Shown: positions 8,520 through 17,376, counted from the stretch's first letter. The stretch: 64,000 nucleotides of DNA from Actinotalea alkalitolerans (GCF_023369855.1 NZ_JAMBPP010000017.1:1-64000), one strand, 5' to 3'. The notes: generated by a model not told the origin, from the sequence alone. Numbers and translations are program-made.

Positions 8520-9403
8520 CGCGGGTCGTCGGCATCACGGGCGGAGGAGCCCGTCGTGGTCCCGCTGGCCGCCGTGCTGCCCTCGGTGTCCTCGCCGGAC
8601 GCCGACCCGTCACCGTCCTGGGGACCGCCGTCGTGCGTGCCGCCCTCACCGGCGCGTCGACGTGACGCGTCCCGCAGGTGGCAGACGCCGACAGCGGCGA
8701 AGTAGAGCCCGCACATCGGTGTGGCCAGCAGGATCATCGTGATCGCGTCCGGGGTCGGCGTGGCGAACGCGGCGAAGGTGAAGACGAGCATGACCGCCCA
8801 GCGCCACCCGGCGAGCCAGGTGCGCGCGCTCACCAGCCCGGCGAAGTTCAGCGCCACCATCACCACGGGCAGCAGGAAGGCGATCCCGAAGGCCAGGATG
8901 ACGCGCATCACGAAGCCCAGGTACATCTGGGCGTCGATGAGGTTGGCGGCGCCCTCCGGGGTGAAGGCCGTGAGCAGGCGCACGGCGTTCGGCAGCACCT
9001 GCCAGGCCAGGAACGCACCCCCCAGGAACAGCGGCACGGCAGCACCCAGGAAGCCGATGGCGTAGCGACGTTCCCTGCGGGTCAGCCCAGGGGTGATGAA
9101 CAACCACAGCTGGAGCAGCCACCACGGGCTCGACATCAGGACGCCGAGGAAGAGGCTGACCTTGATCTTCATGTCGAACGGGGTCGCGATCCCCGGGTAG
9201 TTGAGCGCGACGAGACCGCGGTCCTCGAGCCGCAGGAGCGGATCCTGCAGGGCCGCGACGACAGGGTCGTACAGGAACCACCCGACGACCGCGCCCGCCG
9301 TCAGCCCGAGGGCGACGAGGACGACGCGGCGGCGCAGCTCGAGCAGGTGGGCGCGCAGCGGCATCCGACCGTCGGACGCCCGCGCTCGAGAGGTTCGGGC
9401 CAC
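8516..9403 (-). CDS. tatC: Sec-independent protein translocase TatC
   Basis: TatC is the multispanning receptor of the twin-arginine pathway and works with TatA to export folded proteins. The protein shows six membrane segments, the N-terminal MPLRAHLLELRRR motif and the family's FITPGLTRRERRY and TPTPDA stretches. I place the start at a GTG 7 nt after the tatA stop (295 residues). An ATG at 9364 just before MPLRAHL is the alternative, and neither has a strong Shine-Dalgarno. A longer frame into tatA is unlikely. The C-terminal tail of about 50 residues is acidic and Gly/Ser/Thr-rich and probably disordered. It is co-transcribed with tatA and the lipid kinase. Confidence 0.93.
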   Translation of the reverse strand: MARTSRARASDGRMPLRAHLLELRRRVVLVALGLTAGAVVGWFLYDPVVAALQDPLLRLEDRGLVALNYPGIATPFDMKIKVSLFLGVLMSSPWWLLQLWLFITPGLTRRERRYAIGFLGAAVPLFLGGAFLAWQVLPNAVRLLTAFTPEGAANLIDAQMYLGFVMRVILAFGIAFLLPVVMVALNFAGLVSARTWLAGWRWAVMLVFTFAAFATPTPDAITMILLATPMCGLYFAAVGVCHLRDASRRRAGEGGTHDGGPQDGDGSASGEDTEGSTAASGTTTGSSARDADDPR

Positions 9404-9410
9404 CGTGGGG

Positions 9411-9653
9411 TCAGGCCTTGGGCCCGGGATCACCCTCGGCGGGCGGCGCCGGCGTGGCGGACGGGGCAGCGCCATCGGGACGGTCAGCGGGTGTGGCGGC
9501 AGGCCTGTCGTCGTCGGCCAGGTCCTTGACCTCGGTCTTGAGGATCTTCAGGGACTGACCCACGCTGCGTGCGAGGCCCGGAAGACGGTTGGCCCCGAAC
9601 AGCAGCAGGACGACGACGAGCAGCAGCACGATCTGCCAAGTTCCGGGTCTCAC
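9411..9653 (-). CDS. tatA: Twin-arginine translocase subunit TatA
   Basis: TatA forms the size-variable protein-conducting part of the Tat system. The 80-residue protein has one N-terminal membrane helix (TWQIVLLLVVVLLLFG), then the conserved hinge and amphipathic helix (RLPGLARSVGQSLKILKTEV), then a Pro/Ala-rich acidic tail. I chose the GTG at 9653 because GGAGG lies 6 nt upstream. A longer frame to 9686 has no such support. It sits directly upstream of tatC, as expected. Confidence 0.92.
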   Translation of the reverse strand: MRPGTWQIVLLLVVVLLLFGANRLPGLARSVGQSLKILKTEVKDLADDDRPAATPADRPDGAAPSATPAPPAEGDPGPKA

Positions 9654-9699
9654 GGGGTCCTCCAGGCGTTGCCGGTCTCCGCCCACTCTAGCCCTCGGC

Positions 9700-10026
9700 T
9701 CAGTGCGAGAAGGACCGCCAGCGCCGGTACGTCGCCTCGTGGCGAGACGTACGTGCCGCCCGTCGACGGGCGGTTGCGGCCCGGGCCGCGACCCGCCGAG
9801 CCCGCGCGGGCTCGGGGTCGCTCAGGTCGACCGGGGCGAGGGCGCCACGGGCCTCGGCGAGGGCGGTCAGCTCCTCGACGCGGTCGGTGGCCACCTCGAA
9901 GACCTCGGCGGCACGCTCGAGCTCACGCAGCAGCTCGCGCCCCGAGCGGTAGAGGGAACGACCGAGGAAGAAGGCACCGACGAGCGTGCCCACCACGAGC
10001 ACGCTCCACACCGTGAACCAGAGCAT
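9700..10026 (-). CDS. Hypothetical single-span membrane protein
   Basis: I do not recognise this 108-residue protein beyond its layout. One N-terminal membrane helix (about 3-22, FTVWSVLVVGTLVGAFFLG) is followed by a helical acidic stretch that may form a coiled coil (about 28-60) and then a strongly basic, Arg-rich tail (75-105). The gene lies between pafC and tatA on the same strand. It starts with ATG without Shine-Dalgarno, 6 nt after a TAGGCT box whose first three bases are the pafC stop codon. It probably has its own leaderless transcript as well as read-through from pafBC. A helper role for Tat is possible but only from position. Confidence 0.7.
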   Translation of the reverse strand: MLWFTVWSVLVVGTLVGAFFLGRSLYRSGRELLRELERAAEVFEVATDRVEELTALAEARGALAPVDLSDPEPARARRVAARAATARRRAARTSRHEATYRRWRSFSH

Positions 10027-10032
10027 CGCGCC

Positions 10033-10038
10033 AGCCTA
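10033..10038 (-). promoter_or_regulatory. Probable -10 box overlapping the pafC stop codon
   Basis: TAGGCT on the minus strand lies 6 nt before the ATG of the downstream small membrane protein. Its TAG is also the stop codon of pafC. Confidence 0.5.
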
Positions 10039-11037
10039 GCCCGGGCCGTCCGGGGCGCTCGTCGAGCCCCCGGACGGGTCCTCGTCGTAGGCAGCCAGGG
10101 CCCGACGGGCCACAGCGGCGACCTGACCCGCGAGGGCGGCCGGCTCGACGGCCCGCACATAACCCGCGACCCGCAGCAGCAGGTGCTGCAACCACGCCGG
10201 AGAAGCCACCGGCAGCACGATCCGGAACCCGCCGTCGGCCAGCTCGGTGAGCTCGTCGACCGGGAGCTGCTCGGCGACCCACCGCGCGCGGCCGTCGAGC
10301 TCGAGCACGACCCGTTCGTGCTCGGCCTCGGGCTGGAACACGGTGGTGTCGCGTCGAGAGCCGGCCGCACGGGTCACCGGTTCCTGCAGTGCGCGCGCCT
10401 CGAGGATCCGGTCGAGCCGGAACAGCCGTTCACCCCTGGCCTCGTGGCACCAGGCCTGCAGGTAGGACCGCTCGTCGCCCGTCACCAGCTGCCACGGGTC
10501 GACCTCGCGCTCGCTCACGGTGTCGGCCGCGTCGACGTACCGCAGCCGGAGCCGACGACGCCCGACCAGCGCCGTGCGCACCTGCGCCACCGCCTCGGGG
10601 ACGCCGCCCACGGACAGCTGGACGTCCACGGTGCCGGCCGCCTCCCCGGTCACGCTCACCAGCGCGTCCAGCGTGCTGGTCAGCACGGCGCGCTGCTCGG
10701 CGTCCAGGGCCTCACCGACCGACTCCCGCAGGGCGCGCAGCGCGGCCACGAGCGACACGGCCTCGCGGGCCCCCAGGCGCAGGGCGCGCGACATGCCACG
10801 CGACTCGGTCAGCCGCAGCACCCCGTGCTCGAGAGAGGCCGAGTCGAAGTCGATGAGGTCGTGCGGCCAGTAGCCGGGGGTCCCCGACATCCACAGGGTG
10901 TCGACGTCGCGCAGGATCTGTGCCGGCGGCACCCCGAAGTGCCCTGCCATCTGCTCGACCGTGACCCCCTGATGCCGGTCGAGATAGGCCACCATCCCCA
11001 GCAGCCGGGTCAGTCGCTCAGGCGTGCGCTCAGCCAT
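10036..11037 (-). CDS. pafC: WYL-domain transcriptional regulator PafC
   Basis: PafC (333 residues) pairs with PafB to form the PafBC activator of the RecA/LexA-independent DNA-damage response in Actinobacteria. An N-terminal helix-turn-helix (about 1-70) is followed by a WYL ligand-sensing domain (about 125-210) and the C-terminal WCX extension. The ATG at 11037 has AGGAGG 6 nt upstream and overlaps the end of pafB by 8 bp. The two genes are translated together. The name is assigned by order (pafB then pafC then tatA), as in mycobacteria. It could equally be described just as a WYL protein. Confidence 0.88.
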   Translation of the reverse strand: MAERTPERLTRLLGMVAYLDRHQGVTVEQMAGHFGVPPAQILRDVDTLWMSGTPGYWPHDLIDFDSASLEHGVLRLTESRGMSRALRLGAREAVSLVAALRALRESVGEALDAEQRAVLTSTLDALVSVTGEAAGTVDVQLSVGGVPEAVAQVRTALVGRRRLRLRYVDAADTVSEREVDPWQLVTGDERSYLQAWCHEARGERLFRLDRILEARALQEPVTRAAGSRRDTTVFQPEAEHERVVLELDGRARWVAEQLPVDELTELADGGFRIVLPVASPAWLQHLLLRVAGYVRAVEPAALAGQVAAVARRALAAYDEDPSGGSTSAPDGPG

Positions 11038-12061
11038 CCGAACCTCCTGCGGGCGGTGTCGGGGCCAGGTCGACCAGTGCCGCCGCCACGCGGAGCCGGC
11101 GCACCACGTCCTCGCGCAGTGCCGGGGGGCCGAGCACGACCACCGCGTCCGCGTATCCGAACACTTCCTCGGCGAGGTCTCCGGTGACCGTGTACGAGAC
11201 CTCCAGGACGTCCATGCCCGCAGGAACGTCGGTCCGGGCGTCGGGGGTCGACTCACCCACCACCGAGGTCGCCCGGGCGCGCAGGGCGCCGGCCCGGTCG
11301 GTGGCCACAGCGAGCCGCGCGACCCTCCCCTGCGTGGTCTGGCTGCTGAGCAGCAGGGCGTTCGGGTCGGCGTCGGGCGGCACCGTGAAGGCGTCGGGCC
11401 CGCCCGACGTGGTCACCGAACCGGTGATCCGGCTCAGCCGGAACACCCGGGGTGCGGCACGGTCCCGGTCACGCCCGACCAGGTACCACCCACCGCGGCT
11501 GGCGATGAGACGCCACGGCTCGACCGTGCGTCGGCGCACCTCACCGGTGCTGGCGGCCCGGTAGGTGAACGACACGACGCGGCGGTCCTGGGCGGCGTCG
11601 AGCAGCGGGACGAGCGCCGGACCCGCCGGGTGCACACGTGGCGCGAGCGCCGCGACCGCGTCCGTGGCGGTCGGCGTCGCCCCCACCGCCCGGAGCTTGG
11701 TCAACGCACGCGCGGCATCGGCCTGGAGGGACTGGTCGTGCCAGAACTCGGCCGCGAGAGCGAGCACGCCGAGCTGGGCCGAGGTGAGCTCCATCGGTGG
11801 CAGCGCATAGGCGTCGGGGTCGATCCGGTAGCCCTGGTCGTCACCGTGAGTCTGGTCGGTGACCGTCAGCACGGGCACCCCGAGCTCACGCAGGGTGTCC
11901 TTGTCCCGCTCGAACATGCGCTCGAAGGCCTCGGTCGAGCCGGACGGGTCATAACCGGCGACGGAGGTACGGATCTGCTCCTTGGTCATCCGGCCGGTCG
12001 TGTTGACCAGCGCGATGACGAGGTTGAGCAACCGTTCTGCGGGAGGGATCTGTGCGGGCAT
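11030..12061 (-). CDS. pafB: WYL-domain transcriptional regulator PafB
   Basis: PafB (343 residues) is the first member of the PafBC pair. It has an N-terminal winged helix (about 1-70, with the KEQIRTSVAGY segment), a middle helical part and a WYL domain (about 150-230) with RVVSFTYRAASTGEVRRRTVEPW. The ATG at 12061 was chosen because conserved sequence begins there and TAGCGT lies 8 nt upstream, fitting a leaderless mRNA. It diverges from the DUF3866 gene, with only 34 bp between the two start codons. No pafA, pup, dop or proteasome genes are next to it, although they often are in Actinobacteria. Confidence 0.88.
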   Translation of the reverse strand: MPAQIPPAERLLNLVIALVNTTGRMTKEQIRTSVAGYDPSGSTEAFERMFERDKDTLRELGVPVLTVTDQTHGDDQGYRIDPDAYALPPMELTSAQLGVLALAAEFWHDQSLQADAARALTKLRAVGATPTATDAVAALAPRVHPAGPALVPLLDAAQDRRVVSFTYRAASTGEVRRRTVEPWRLIASRGGWYLVGRDRDRAAPRVFRLSRITGSVTTSGGPDAFTVPPDADPNALLLSSQTTQGRVARLAVATDRAGALRARATSVVGESTPDARTDVPAGMDVLEVSYTVTGDLAEEVFGYADAVVVLGPPALREDVVRRLRVAAALVDLAPTPPAGGSDG

Positions 12062-12068
12062 CACCCCA

Positions 12069-12090
12069 CACGCTAGCGGCCGGTAGCGTG
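12069..12090. promoter_or_regulatory. Palindromic two-way leaderless promoter, pafB/DUF3866
   Basis: These 22 bases form an inverted repeat with one mismatched pair (12076/12083). Each arm contains TAGCGT in the outward direction: 12075-12070 for pafB (8 nt before its ATG) and 12084-12089 for the DUF3866 gene (6 nt before its GTG). Neither gene has a Shine-Dalgarno. The two -10 boxes are only 8 bp apart, so the two transcripts probably compete for polymerase. Confidence 0.6.
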
Positions 12091-12095
12091 CAGGG

Positions 12096-13238
12096 GTGAT
12101 CACCTGGCGTGCGGGAACGGTGGTGGCGCACGGCGCAGCCTGGGCGGGATCCCTCGAGCTGCGGGTGCGCACCGAGGACGGCGACGAGCTCAGAGCGCTC
12201 GCGCACCCCGGGCTGGTCGGTGCGCCGGCGGTCGGCGAACGGGTCCTGCTCAACGTCACCGCCCTGGCCCGCGGGCTCGGAACCGGTGGCTACGCGCTGG
12301 TCGTCGCCGCGCCGGACTCCCTGCCGCAGGACCCACCACCCGGCCCCGGCCATCTGGTCAAGGCCCGCTACACGCCGCTGCAGACCATGGTCCTGGGGGT
12401 CGACGAGCAGGAGTCGGCCCACCACGAGGTGCTGCGCGAGGCGGACGACCTCGGTGGCCTGCCCGTGGTCGTGGCCGACCTGCACTCGGCACTGCCGGCG
12501 GTGATCGCCGGCGCCCGCCACGCAGCACGCAGGGCCGGCCACCGCGCTCCGCGGGTCGTCTACGTGATGACCGACGGCGGGGCGCTGCCCGCGTGGTTCT
12601 CCCGGACCGTGGCCGGGCTGCGCGAGGCCGACTGGCTCGAGGCGTGCGTGACGGTGGGCCAGTCCTTCGGCGGTGACCTCGAGGCCGTCACCGTGCACAC
12701 CGGTCTGCTGGCCGCGCGCGAGGTGTGCGAGGCCGACCTGGTCGTCGTCGCCCAGGGTCCGGGCAACCTCGGCACCGGGACCCGGTGGGGCTTCTCGGGG
12801 GTCGCGGCCGGAGAGGCGCTGAACGCCACCGGCGTGCTGGGTGGTCGGCCCGTGGCCGCGCTCCGGGTCTCGGGCGCCGATCCCCGCGAACGTCACCGCG
12901 GTGTCTCCCACCACTCGCTCACCGCCTACGGCAGGGTCGCCCTGGTCCCGGTCGACGTCGTCGTGCCGGTGCCGCCCGCGGACCGTGCGCCCGCAGCGGC
13001 CCCGGTCGTCGTCGTCGACGACCTCGCCGCGCTGGTGCACGAGCAGGCACGCGGTCTGTGCGCACCGCAGGGCCACCACCGCCTGGTCGAGGTGGTGGCC
13101 GACGCCGAGCTCCTCGACGCCCTGGGGGCGAGCCCCGTGCGGCTCTCCACGATGGGCCGCGGACTGGACCAGGACCCGTACGCGTTCCTCGCGGCGGCGG
13201 TCGCCGGGGTGCACGCCGCCGACCTGCTCTCCCCCTGA
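12096..13238 (+). CDS. DUF3866 family protein
   Basis: This 380-residue protein matches the DUF3866 family, which is nearly confined to Actinobacteria and has no known function. No signal peptide or membrane helix is seen. The Gly- and Ala-rich protein has a conserved middle part with RVVYVMTDGGALPAWFS and QGPGNLGTGTRWGFSG, which look like nucleotide- or cofactor-binding loops, but that is inference. The GTG start is leaderless (TAGCGT 6 nt upstream). It is divergent from pafB, a pairing seen in other Actinobacteria, so a link to DNA-damage control or Tat/HelY functions is possible. Family assignment is good; function is unknown. Confidence 0.85.
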   Translation: MITWRAGTVVAHGAAWAGSLELRVRTEDGDELRALAHPGLVGAPAVGERVLLNVTALARGLGTGGYALVVAAPDSLPQDPPPGPGHLVKARYTPLQTMVLGVDEQESAHHEVLREADDLGGLPVVVADLHSALPAVIAGARHAARRAGHRAPRVVYVMTDGGALPAWFSRTVAGLREADWLEACVTVGQSFGGDLEAVTVHTGLLAAREVCEADLVVVAQGPGNLGTGTRWGFSGVAAGEALNATGVLGGRPVAALRVSGADPRERHRGVSHHSLTAYGRVALVPVDVVVPVPPADRAPAAAPVVVVDDLAALVHEQARGLCAPQGHHRLVEVVADAELLDALGASPVRLSTMGRGLDQDPYAFLAAAVAGVHAADLLSP

Positions 13239-13282
13239 CCGCTCTCCCCCGCCGGCCCCGAACCGTTCCGGCCGAAGGTGTC

Positions 13283-13744
13283 TCAGTCGTCGCGGTCGGT
13301 CGTCGAGTGCAGCGCGACCAGCGTGGCGAGACGTTGTGCCTCGGCGGCGGCGAGCAGGCCGTCCGCACGCTGGATGGCCATCACCGCCAACGTGTCGCCG
13401 TCGTCCAGGTCGAGCTGGACCCAGGGACGCCCCTGCCCGAAGCGCACCGAGACGACCTGCCCCCAGTCCAGGCGACGCCGGACGACGAGGTTGCGCACGG
13501 TCAGGCCGTCCTCGTCCGGGTCGGCCCTGACGCCGGCCTGCCGCCCGAGGAACCACACGACCAGGGCGGCGAAGGCGGCGATCCCGGCGCGGTCCAGCGG
13601 GCTGGCGGCCACGGGTCCCTCAGAGGGAAGGACGACGACGATCGACCCGAGCACGACCACGACGAGGACTCCGAACACCCATGACACCCACCGTGCCGCG
13701 CGCGGACGGAACGGGCGGTGGAGCTCGGCGCGTCGGTCCGTCAT
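13283..13744 (-). CDS. PH-like domain membrane protein
   Basis: This 153-residue protein has two N-terminal membrane segments (about 16-40 and 53-68) and then a bacterial PH-like domain (RADPDEDGLTVRNLVVRRRLDWGQVVSVRF). Such proteins are common near hisG in Actinobacteria and have no defined function. The stop lies 22 bp before hisG's start side in the direction of transcription, so it is downstream in the hisE-hisG run. It is convergent with the DUF3866 gene. Confidence 0.75.
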   Translation of the reverse strand: MTDRRAELHRPFRPRAARWVSWVFGVLVVVVLGSIVVVLPSEGPVAASPLDRAGIAAFAALVVWFLGRQAGVRADPDEDGLTVRNLVVRRRLDWGQVVSVRFGQGRPWVQLDLDDGDTLAVMAIQRADGLLAAAEAQRLATLVALHSTTDRDD

Positions 13745-13765
13745 GCGTTCACGTCCGGGTCAGGG

Positions 13766-14623
13766 TCACAACCGGCAGGCGTGGATCGAGGTCACCAGGA
13801 TCGCGCGGGCACCCACGTCGTACAGGGCGTCCATCACGCGGTTGGTGTCCTCGCGGCGCACCATGGCCCGTACCGCTGCCCAGTCCCGGTTGTGCAACGG
13901 AGAGACCGTCGGCGACTCCAGGCCCGGGGTGATCGCGACGGCGGCATCCACGTGCTCGAGCGGCACGTCGTAGTCCATCAGGACGTACTGGCGAGCGGTG
14001 AGCACCCCCTGGATCCGCCGGGTGAGGACCTCGAGACCCTCGGGGAGGGCCGCAGCGTCGGCGCCCGCGCGTCGGATCAGGACCGCCTCGGACCGCAGCA
14101 GCGGGTCGCCGAAGACCTCCAGGCCCGCGGCACGCAGTGTCGTCCCGGTCTCGACCACGTCGGCGATGACGTCGGCCACGCCGAGCTTGATGGCGGTCTC
14201 GACCGCACCGTCGAGCCGGACGACCTCGGCCGCGGTCACGCCACGGGCGGTGAGGTATCCCTCGACCAGCACCGGGTAGGAGGTCGCGACGCGACGACCG
14301 GCGATCTGCGCGACGTCGGTCAGCTGACCTGCGGGAGCGGCGAACCGGAACGTCGACCGCGCGAACCCGAGATCGAGGTGCTCACTGGCGGCCGAGCCCG
14401 AGTCGAGCAGCAGGTCACGACCCGTGATGCCGACGTCGACCGTGCCCGAGCCGACGTACACCGCGATGTCCCGCGGGCGCAGGAAGAAGAACTCGACGTC
14501 GTTGGCGGGGTCGGGCAGGACCAGCTCGCGAGAGTCGCGTCGCTGGCGGTAGCCCGCCTCACGCAGCATCTCGGCGGCCGGCTCGGAGAGCGAGCCCTTG
14601 TTCGGGACGGCGATGCGCAGCAC
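13766..14623 (-). CDS. hisG: ATP phosphoribosyltransferase, long form
   Basis: HisG makes the first step of histidine synthesis, joining ATP and PRPP. The 285-residue length fits the long form with a C-terminal histidine-sensing domain (about 210-285). The start of the catalytic part is clear ([15 protein letters not shown]). The phosphoribosyl-binding region lies near 145-165, around [14 protein letters not shown] and its flanks. I chose the GTG at 14623 because GAGG lies a suitable distance upstream and conserved sequence starts there. It follows hisE on the same strand with a 67-bp gap. The remaining his genes are not in this window. Confidence 0.93.
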   Translation of the reverse strand: MLRIAVPNKGSLSEPAAEMLREAGYRQRRDSRELVLPDPANDVEFFFLRPRDIAVYVGSGTVDVGITGRDLLLDSGSAASEHLDLGFARSTFRFAAPAGQLTDVAQIAGRRVATSYPVLVEGYLTARGVTAAEVVRLDGAVETAIKLGVADVIADVVETGTTLRAAGLEVFGDPLLRSEAVLIRRAGADAAALPEGLEVLTRRIQGVLTARQYVLMDYDVPLEHVDAAVAITPGLESPTVSPLHNRDWAAVRAMVRREDTNRVMDALYDVGARAILVTSIHACRL

Positions 14624-14690
14624 GGGGGTCCTCAGGCGGTCGGTGGGCACGGGGCCCTGTCACGGGTGGGGGTCGGAGTGGTCCGAGGGG

Positions 14691-14954
14691 TCACAGGTGG
14701 CGGTAGACGTCCTCGAGGGACAGGCCGCGGGCGATCATGAGCACCTGCACGTGGTAGAGCAGCTGGGAGATCTCCTCCGCTGCGCGCTCCTCGCTCTCGT
14801 GCTCGGCGGCCATCCAGGCCTCGGCTGCTTCCTCGACCACCTTCTTGCCCACACCGTGCACCCCGGTGTCGAGCTCGGCGACCGTGCGGGAACCGGCGGG
14901 GCGGGTGCGGGCCTTCTCGGCCAGCTCGGCGAACAGTCCGTCGAAGGTCTTCAC
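14691..14954 (-). CDS. hisE: Phosphoribosyl-ATP pyrophosphatase
   Basis: HisE hydrolyses phosphoribosyl-ATP to phosphoribosyl-AMP, the second step of histidine synthesis. The 87-residue protein has the MazG-like core with the acidic metal-binding motif [14 protein letters not shown] and [14 protein letters not shown]. It is a separate protein here, not fused to HisI. GTG is the start codon, and TAGGCT 6 nt upstream overlaps the ribH stop codon, so it can be transcribed without a leader in addition to read-through from the rib operon. Confidence 0.93.
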   Translation of the reverse strand: MKTFDGLFAELAEKARTRPAGSRTVAELDTGVHGVGKKVVEEAAEAWMAAEHESEERAAEEISQLLYHVQVLMIARGLSLEDVYRHL

Positions 14955-14960
14955 GGGGTG

Positions 14961-14966
14961 AGCCTA
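14961..14966 (-). promoter_or_regulatory. Probable -10 box of leaderless hisE mRNA
   Basis: TAGGCT on the minus strand lies 6 nt before the hisE GTG. Its TAG is the stop codon of ribH. Confidence 0.5.
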
Positions 14967-15431
14967 GACGCCACGCAGCGCCAGGGCTGTCGCGACCGCG
15001 GCTTGGGCAGCCTCCGCGCCCTTGTCCTCACGCGCGCCGGGCAGCCCTGAACGGTCCAGGGCCTGGGCCTCGTCGTCGCAGGTGAGGACCCCGAACCCGA
15101 CCGGGACACCGGACCTGACGGCGACATCGGTCAAGCCGGTCGTGGCCGCGCTGCACACGTAGTCGAAGTGCGGGGTGCCGCCACGGATGATCACCCCGAG
15201 GGCGACCACGGCATCCACCCCACCTCGCGCGACCCTGGCCGCGGCGACCGGGAGCTCGAACGAGCCGGGGACCCGCACGAGCCGCACGTCGTGCACCCCG
15301 GCCTCGGCCAGCGCCCGCTCTGCGCCCGCGACCAGCCCGTCCATGACGACGGTGTGCCAGCTGGCGGCGACGATCGTCACCCGCAGCCCGCGTCCGTCGA
15401 GCTCCAGGCTCGGTGCTCCGGCTCCGCTCAT
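14964..15431 (-). CDS. ribH: 6,7-dimethyl-8-ribityllumazine synthase
   Basis: RibH condenses the RibA/RibD product with 3,4-dihydroxy-2-butanone 4-phosphate to give lumazine, and in many bacteria forms an icosahedral shell. The 155-residue protein shows the family's [28 protein letters not shown] and [13 protein letters not shown] motifs, including the catalytic His of the GTPHFDYV stretch. The start is in an ATGA overlap with ribBA, so the two are translationally coupled. It is the last gene of the rib operon. Confidence 0.95.
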   Translation of the reverse strand: MSGAGAPSLELDGRGLRVTIVAASWHTVVMDGLVAGAERALAEAGVHDVRLVRVPGSFELPVAAARVARGGVDAVVALGVIIRGGTPHFDYVCSAATTGLTDVAVRSGVPVGFGVLTCDDEAQALDRSGLPGAREDKGAEAAQAAVATALALRGV

Positions 15432-16756
15432 CGTGGGTCCTCCTCGGTGTGGTGGCTCAGCAGGTGGCCCATCGCCACAGCCTTGGTGTGCAGGTACGCC
15501 TCGTTCTGGGTGGTGCGCCCGACCTCGATCGGCAGCACCTCCTCGACGGTCACGTCATGGGCCGCGAGGCCGGTGACCTTGGCCGGGTTGTTCGTGAGCA
15601 GTCGCACCCTGTCCATGCCCAGGCCGACCAGGATCGCTGCGGCCGCGCCGTACTCACGACGGTCGGCGGGCAGCCCGAGCTCCAGGTTGGCCTCGACCGT
15701 GTCCCGGCCGGCATCCTGGAGGGCGTAGGCGCTGATCTTGGACAGCAGACCGATGCCCCGGCCCTCGTGCCCCCGTAGGTAGACCACGGCACCCCCCTCT
15801 CGCCCCGCCCGCTCGAGCGCGTGGTCGAGCTGAGGCCCGCAGTCGCACCGCAACGACCCGAAGGAGTCCCCGGTCAGGCACTCCGAGTGCACCCGCACCA
15901 CAGGTGTCGAGCCGGGCTCGAGGGGGTCCTGCGCGACCAGCGCGACGTGCTCGGCCCCCGTACGCAGGTCCCGGAAGCCGTGGACGACGAAGGGCCCGTG
16001 CCGGGTGGGCAGCAGGGCCGTGCCGGTGCTGTGCACCCGTCGCTGCGGGACGGTCTGCTCAGGGTCGGGGACGAGGTCGTCGTGCTCCCGACGCCACGCG
16101 ATGAGGTCGGCGATGGTCAGCAGCACCAGCCCGGCACCCTCGGCCAGCCCGGCTGCGGCGTCGAGCCGCATCATCGAGCCGTCGTCGTGCACGAGCTCGG
16201 CGATCCCGGCGACCGGCTCCAGCCCGGCGAGCCGGCACAGGTCCACAGCAGCCTCGGTGTGGCCGGCGCGGTGGAGCACCCCCCCGGGGACGGCGCGCAG
16301 CGGCAGCACGTGCCCCGGCCGGATGATGCTCTGCGGGCCGGCCCCCGGGTCGGCCAGGACGCGCAGGGTGCGGGCGCGGTCCTGGGCCGAGATCCCCGTG
16401 GTCACACCGTCCGTGGCATCGACCGTCACGGTGTAGGCGGTCCGGCGCGGGTCCTGGCTGTGCGGCACCATGAGGGGCAGGTCGAGGGCGTCGGCCCTGG
16501 CCGAGGGCATCGGGGCGCACAGGTAGCCCGAGGAGTGCCGGATGGTCCATGCCACCCACTCGGCGGAGGCAGACTGCGCCGCCAGGACGACGTCGGCCTC
16601 GTTCTCCCGGTCCAGGGAGTCGGCCACCACCACCGGGAGCCCCGCGCGGAGCGCCTCGATCGCCTCCTCGACGGTGCCCAGCCGGATCGCGGTCGCGTGC
16701 GGTCGAGCATCGTCCGCCCCGTCGGGCGCCTGCCTCACCTCGTGCTCGACGCTCAT
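15428..16756 (-). CDS. ribBA: Bifunctional DHBP synthase / GTP cyclohydrolase II
   Basis: This 442-residue fusion supplies both precursors of riboflavin. The N-terminal RibB domain (about 22-225) makes 3,4-dihydroxy-2-butanone 4-phosphate from ribulose 5-phosphate; DRENEADVV (49-57) and [12 protein letters not shown] (162-173) are its signature stretches. The C-terminal RibA domain (about 235-440) opens GTP; its zinc ligands are C293, C304 and C306 in [17 protein letters not shown], followed by HEGRGIGL. Both halves look complete. It overlaps ribH and ribE by ATGA junctions. Confidence 0.95.
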   Translation of the reverse strand: MSVEHEVRQAPDGADDARPHATAIRLGTVEEAIEALRAGLPVVVADSLDRENEADVVLAAQSASAEWVAWTIRHSSGYLCAPMPSARADALDLPLMVPHSQDPRRTAYTVTVDATDGVTTGISAQDRARTLRVLADPGAGPQSIIRPGHVLPLRAVPGGVLHRAGHTEAAVDLCRLAGLEPVAGIAELVHDDGSMMRLDAAAGLAEGAGLVLLTIADLIAWRREHDDLVPDPEQTVPQRRVHSTGTALLPTRHGPFVVHGFRDLRTGAEHVALVAQDPLEPGSTPVVRVHSECLTGDSFGSLRCDCGPQLDHALERAGREGGAVVYLRGHEGRGIGLLSKISAYALQDAGRDTVEANLELGLPADRREYGAAAAILVGLGMDRVRLLTNNPAKVTGLAAHDVTVEEVLPIEVGRTTQNEAYLHTKAVAMGHLLSHHTEEDPR

Positions 16757-17376
16757 GGTCGTCCTCCCTTCGCCGTACCCGGCGGGGTCGTGCCGAGCAG
16801 CCGCTCGACGTACTTCGCGATCACATCGACCTCGAGGTTCACCTCGTCGCCCGCGCGCAGCCCCCCGAGGGTGGAAGCAGCAAGGGTGGTCGGGATGAGC
16901 GAGATGCCGAAACGGTCGTCCTGGACGTGGGTCACGGTCAGCGAGACGCCCGCGACGCAGATCGAGCCCTTCTCGGCGATGTAGCGAGCCAGGTCCACCG
17001 GGCAGCCGACCACGAGGTCGTCCCAGCGAGGACCGGGATCCCGGCTCAGCAGGGTGCCCACCCCGTCCACGTGCCCCTGGACCAGGTGGCCGTCCAGGCG
17101 TCCGTCGGCGCGCATCGCGCGCTCGAGGTTGACCGGTGCGCCGGGCACGAGGCGCCCCAGGGTGCTGCGGCGCAAGGTCTCGGGCATCACGTCGGCCACG
17201 AAGGTGCCGTCATCCCCCAGCGCGGTCACCGTCAGGCACACACCGTCCACGGCGATCGAGTCCCCGAGCCGGGTGCCGGTCGTGACCACGGGCCCTCGCA
17301 GGCTCAGTCGCGCGTCGCCCGGGCCCTCCTCCAGGTCGATGACGGCACCGACCTCCTCGACGATCCCTGTGAACAT
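16753..17376 (-). CDS. ribE: Riboflavin synthase alpha chain
   Basis: RibE dismutates two lumazine molecules to riboflavin and the RibH substrate. The 207-residue protein starts with the invariant MFTGIVEEVG and consists of two homologous lumazine-binding barrels (about 1-97 and 98-195), the second with KGSICVAGVSLTV. The start overlaps the ribD stop by one base (TGATG) and the end overlaps ribBA (ATGA), so the operon is tightly coupled. Confidence 0.95.
   Translation of the reverse strand: MFTGIVEEVGAVIDLEEGPGDARLSLRGPVVTTGTRLGDSIAVDGVCLTVTALGDDGTFVADVMPETLRRSTLGRLVPGAPVNLERAMRADGRLDGHLVQGHVDGVGTLLSRDPGPRWDDLVVGCPVDLARYIAEKGSICVAGVSLTVTHVQDDRFGISLIPTTLAASTLGGLRAGDEVNLEVDVIAKYVERLLGTTPPGTAKGGRP

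Noticed and set aside
13239-13282. Hairpin between the convergent DUF3866 and PH-domain genes
   Set aside because: Only about 5 bp of stem (GCCGG/CCGGC) can be drawn with a large loop, too weak to call a terminator in DNA of this GC content.
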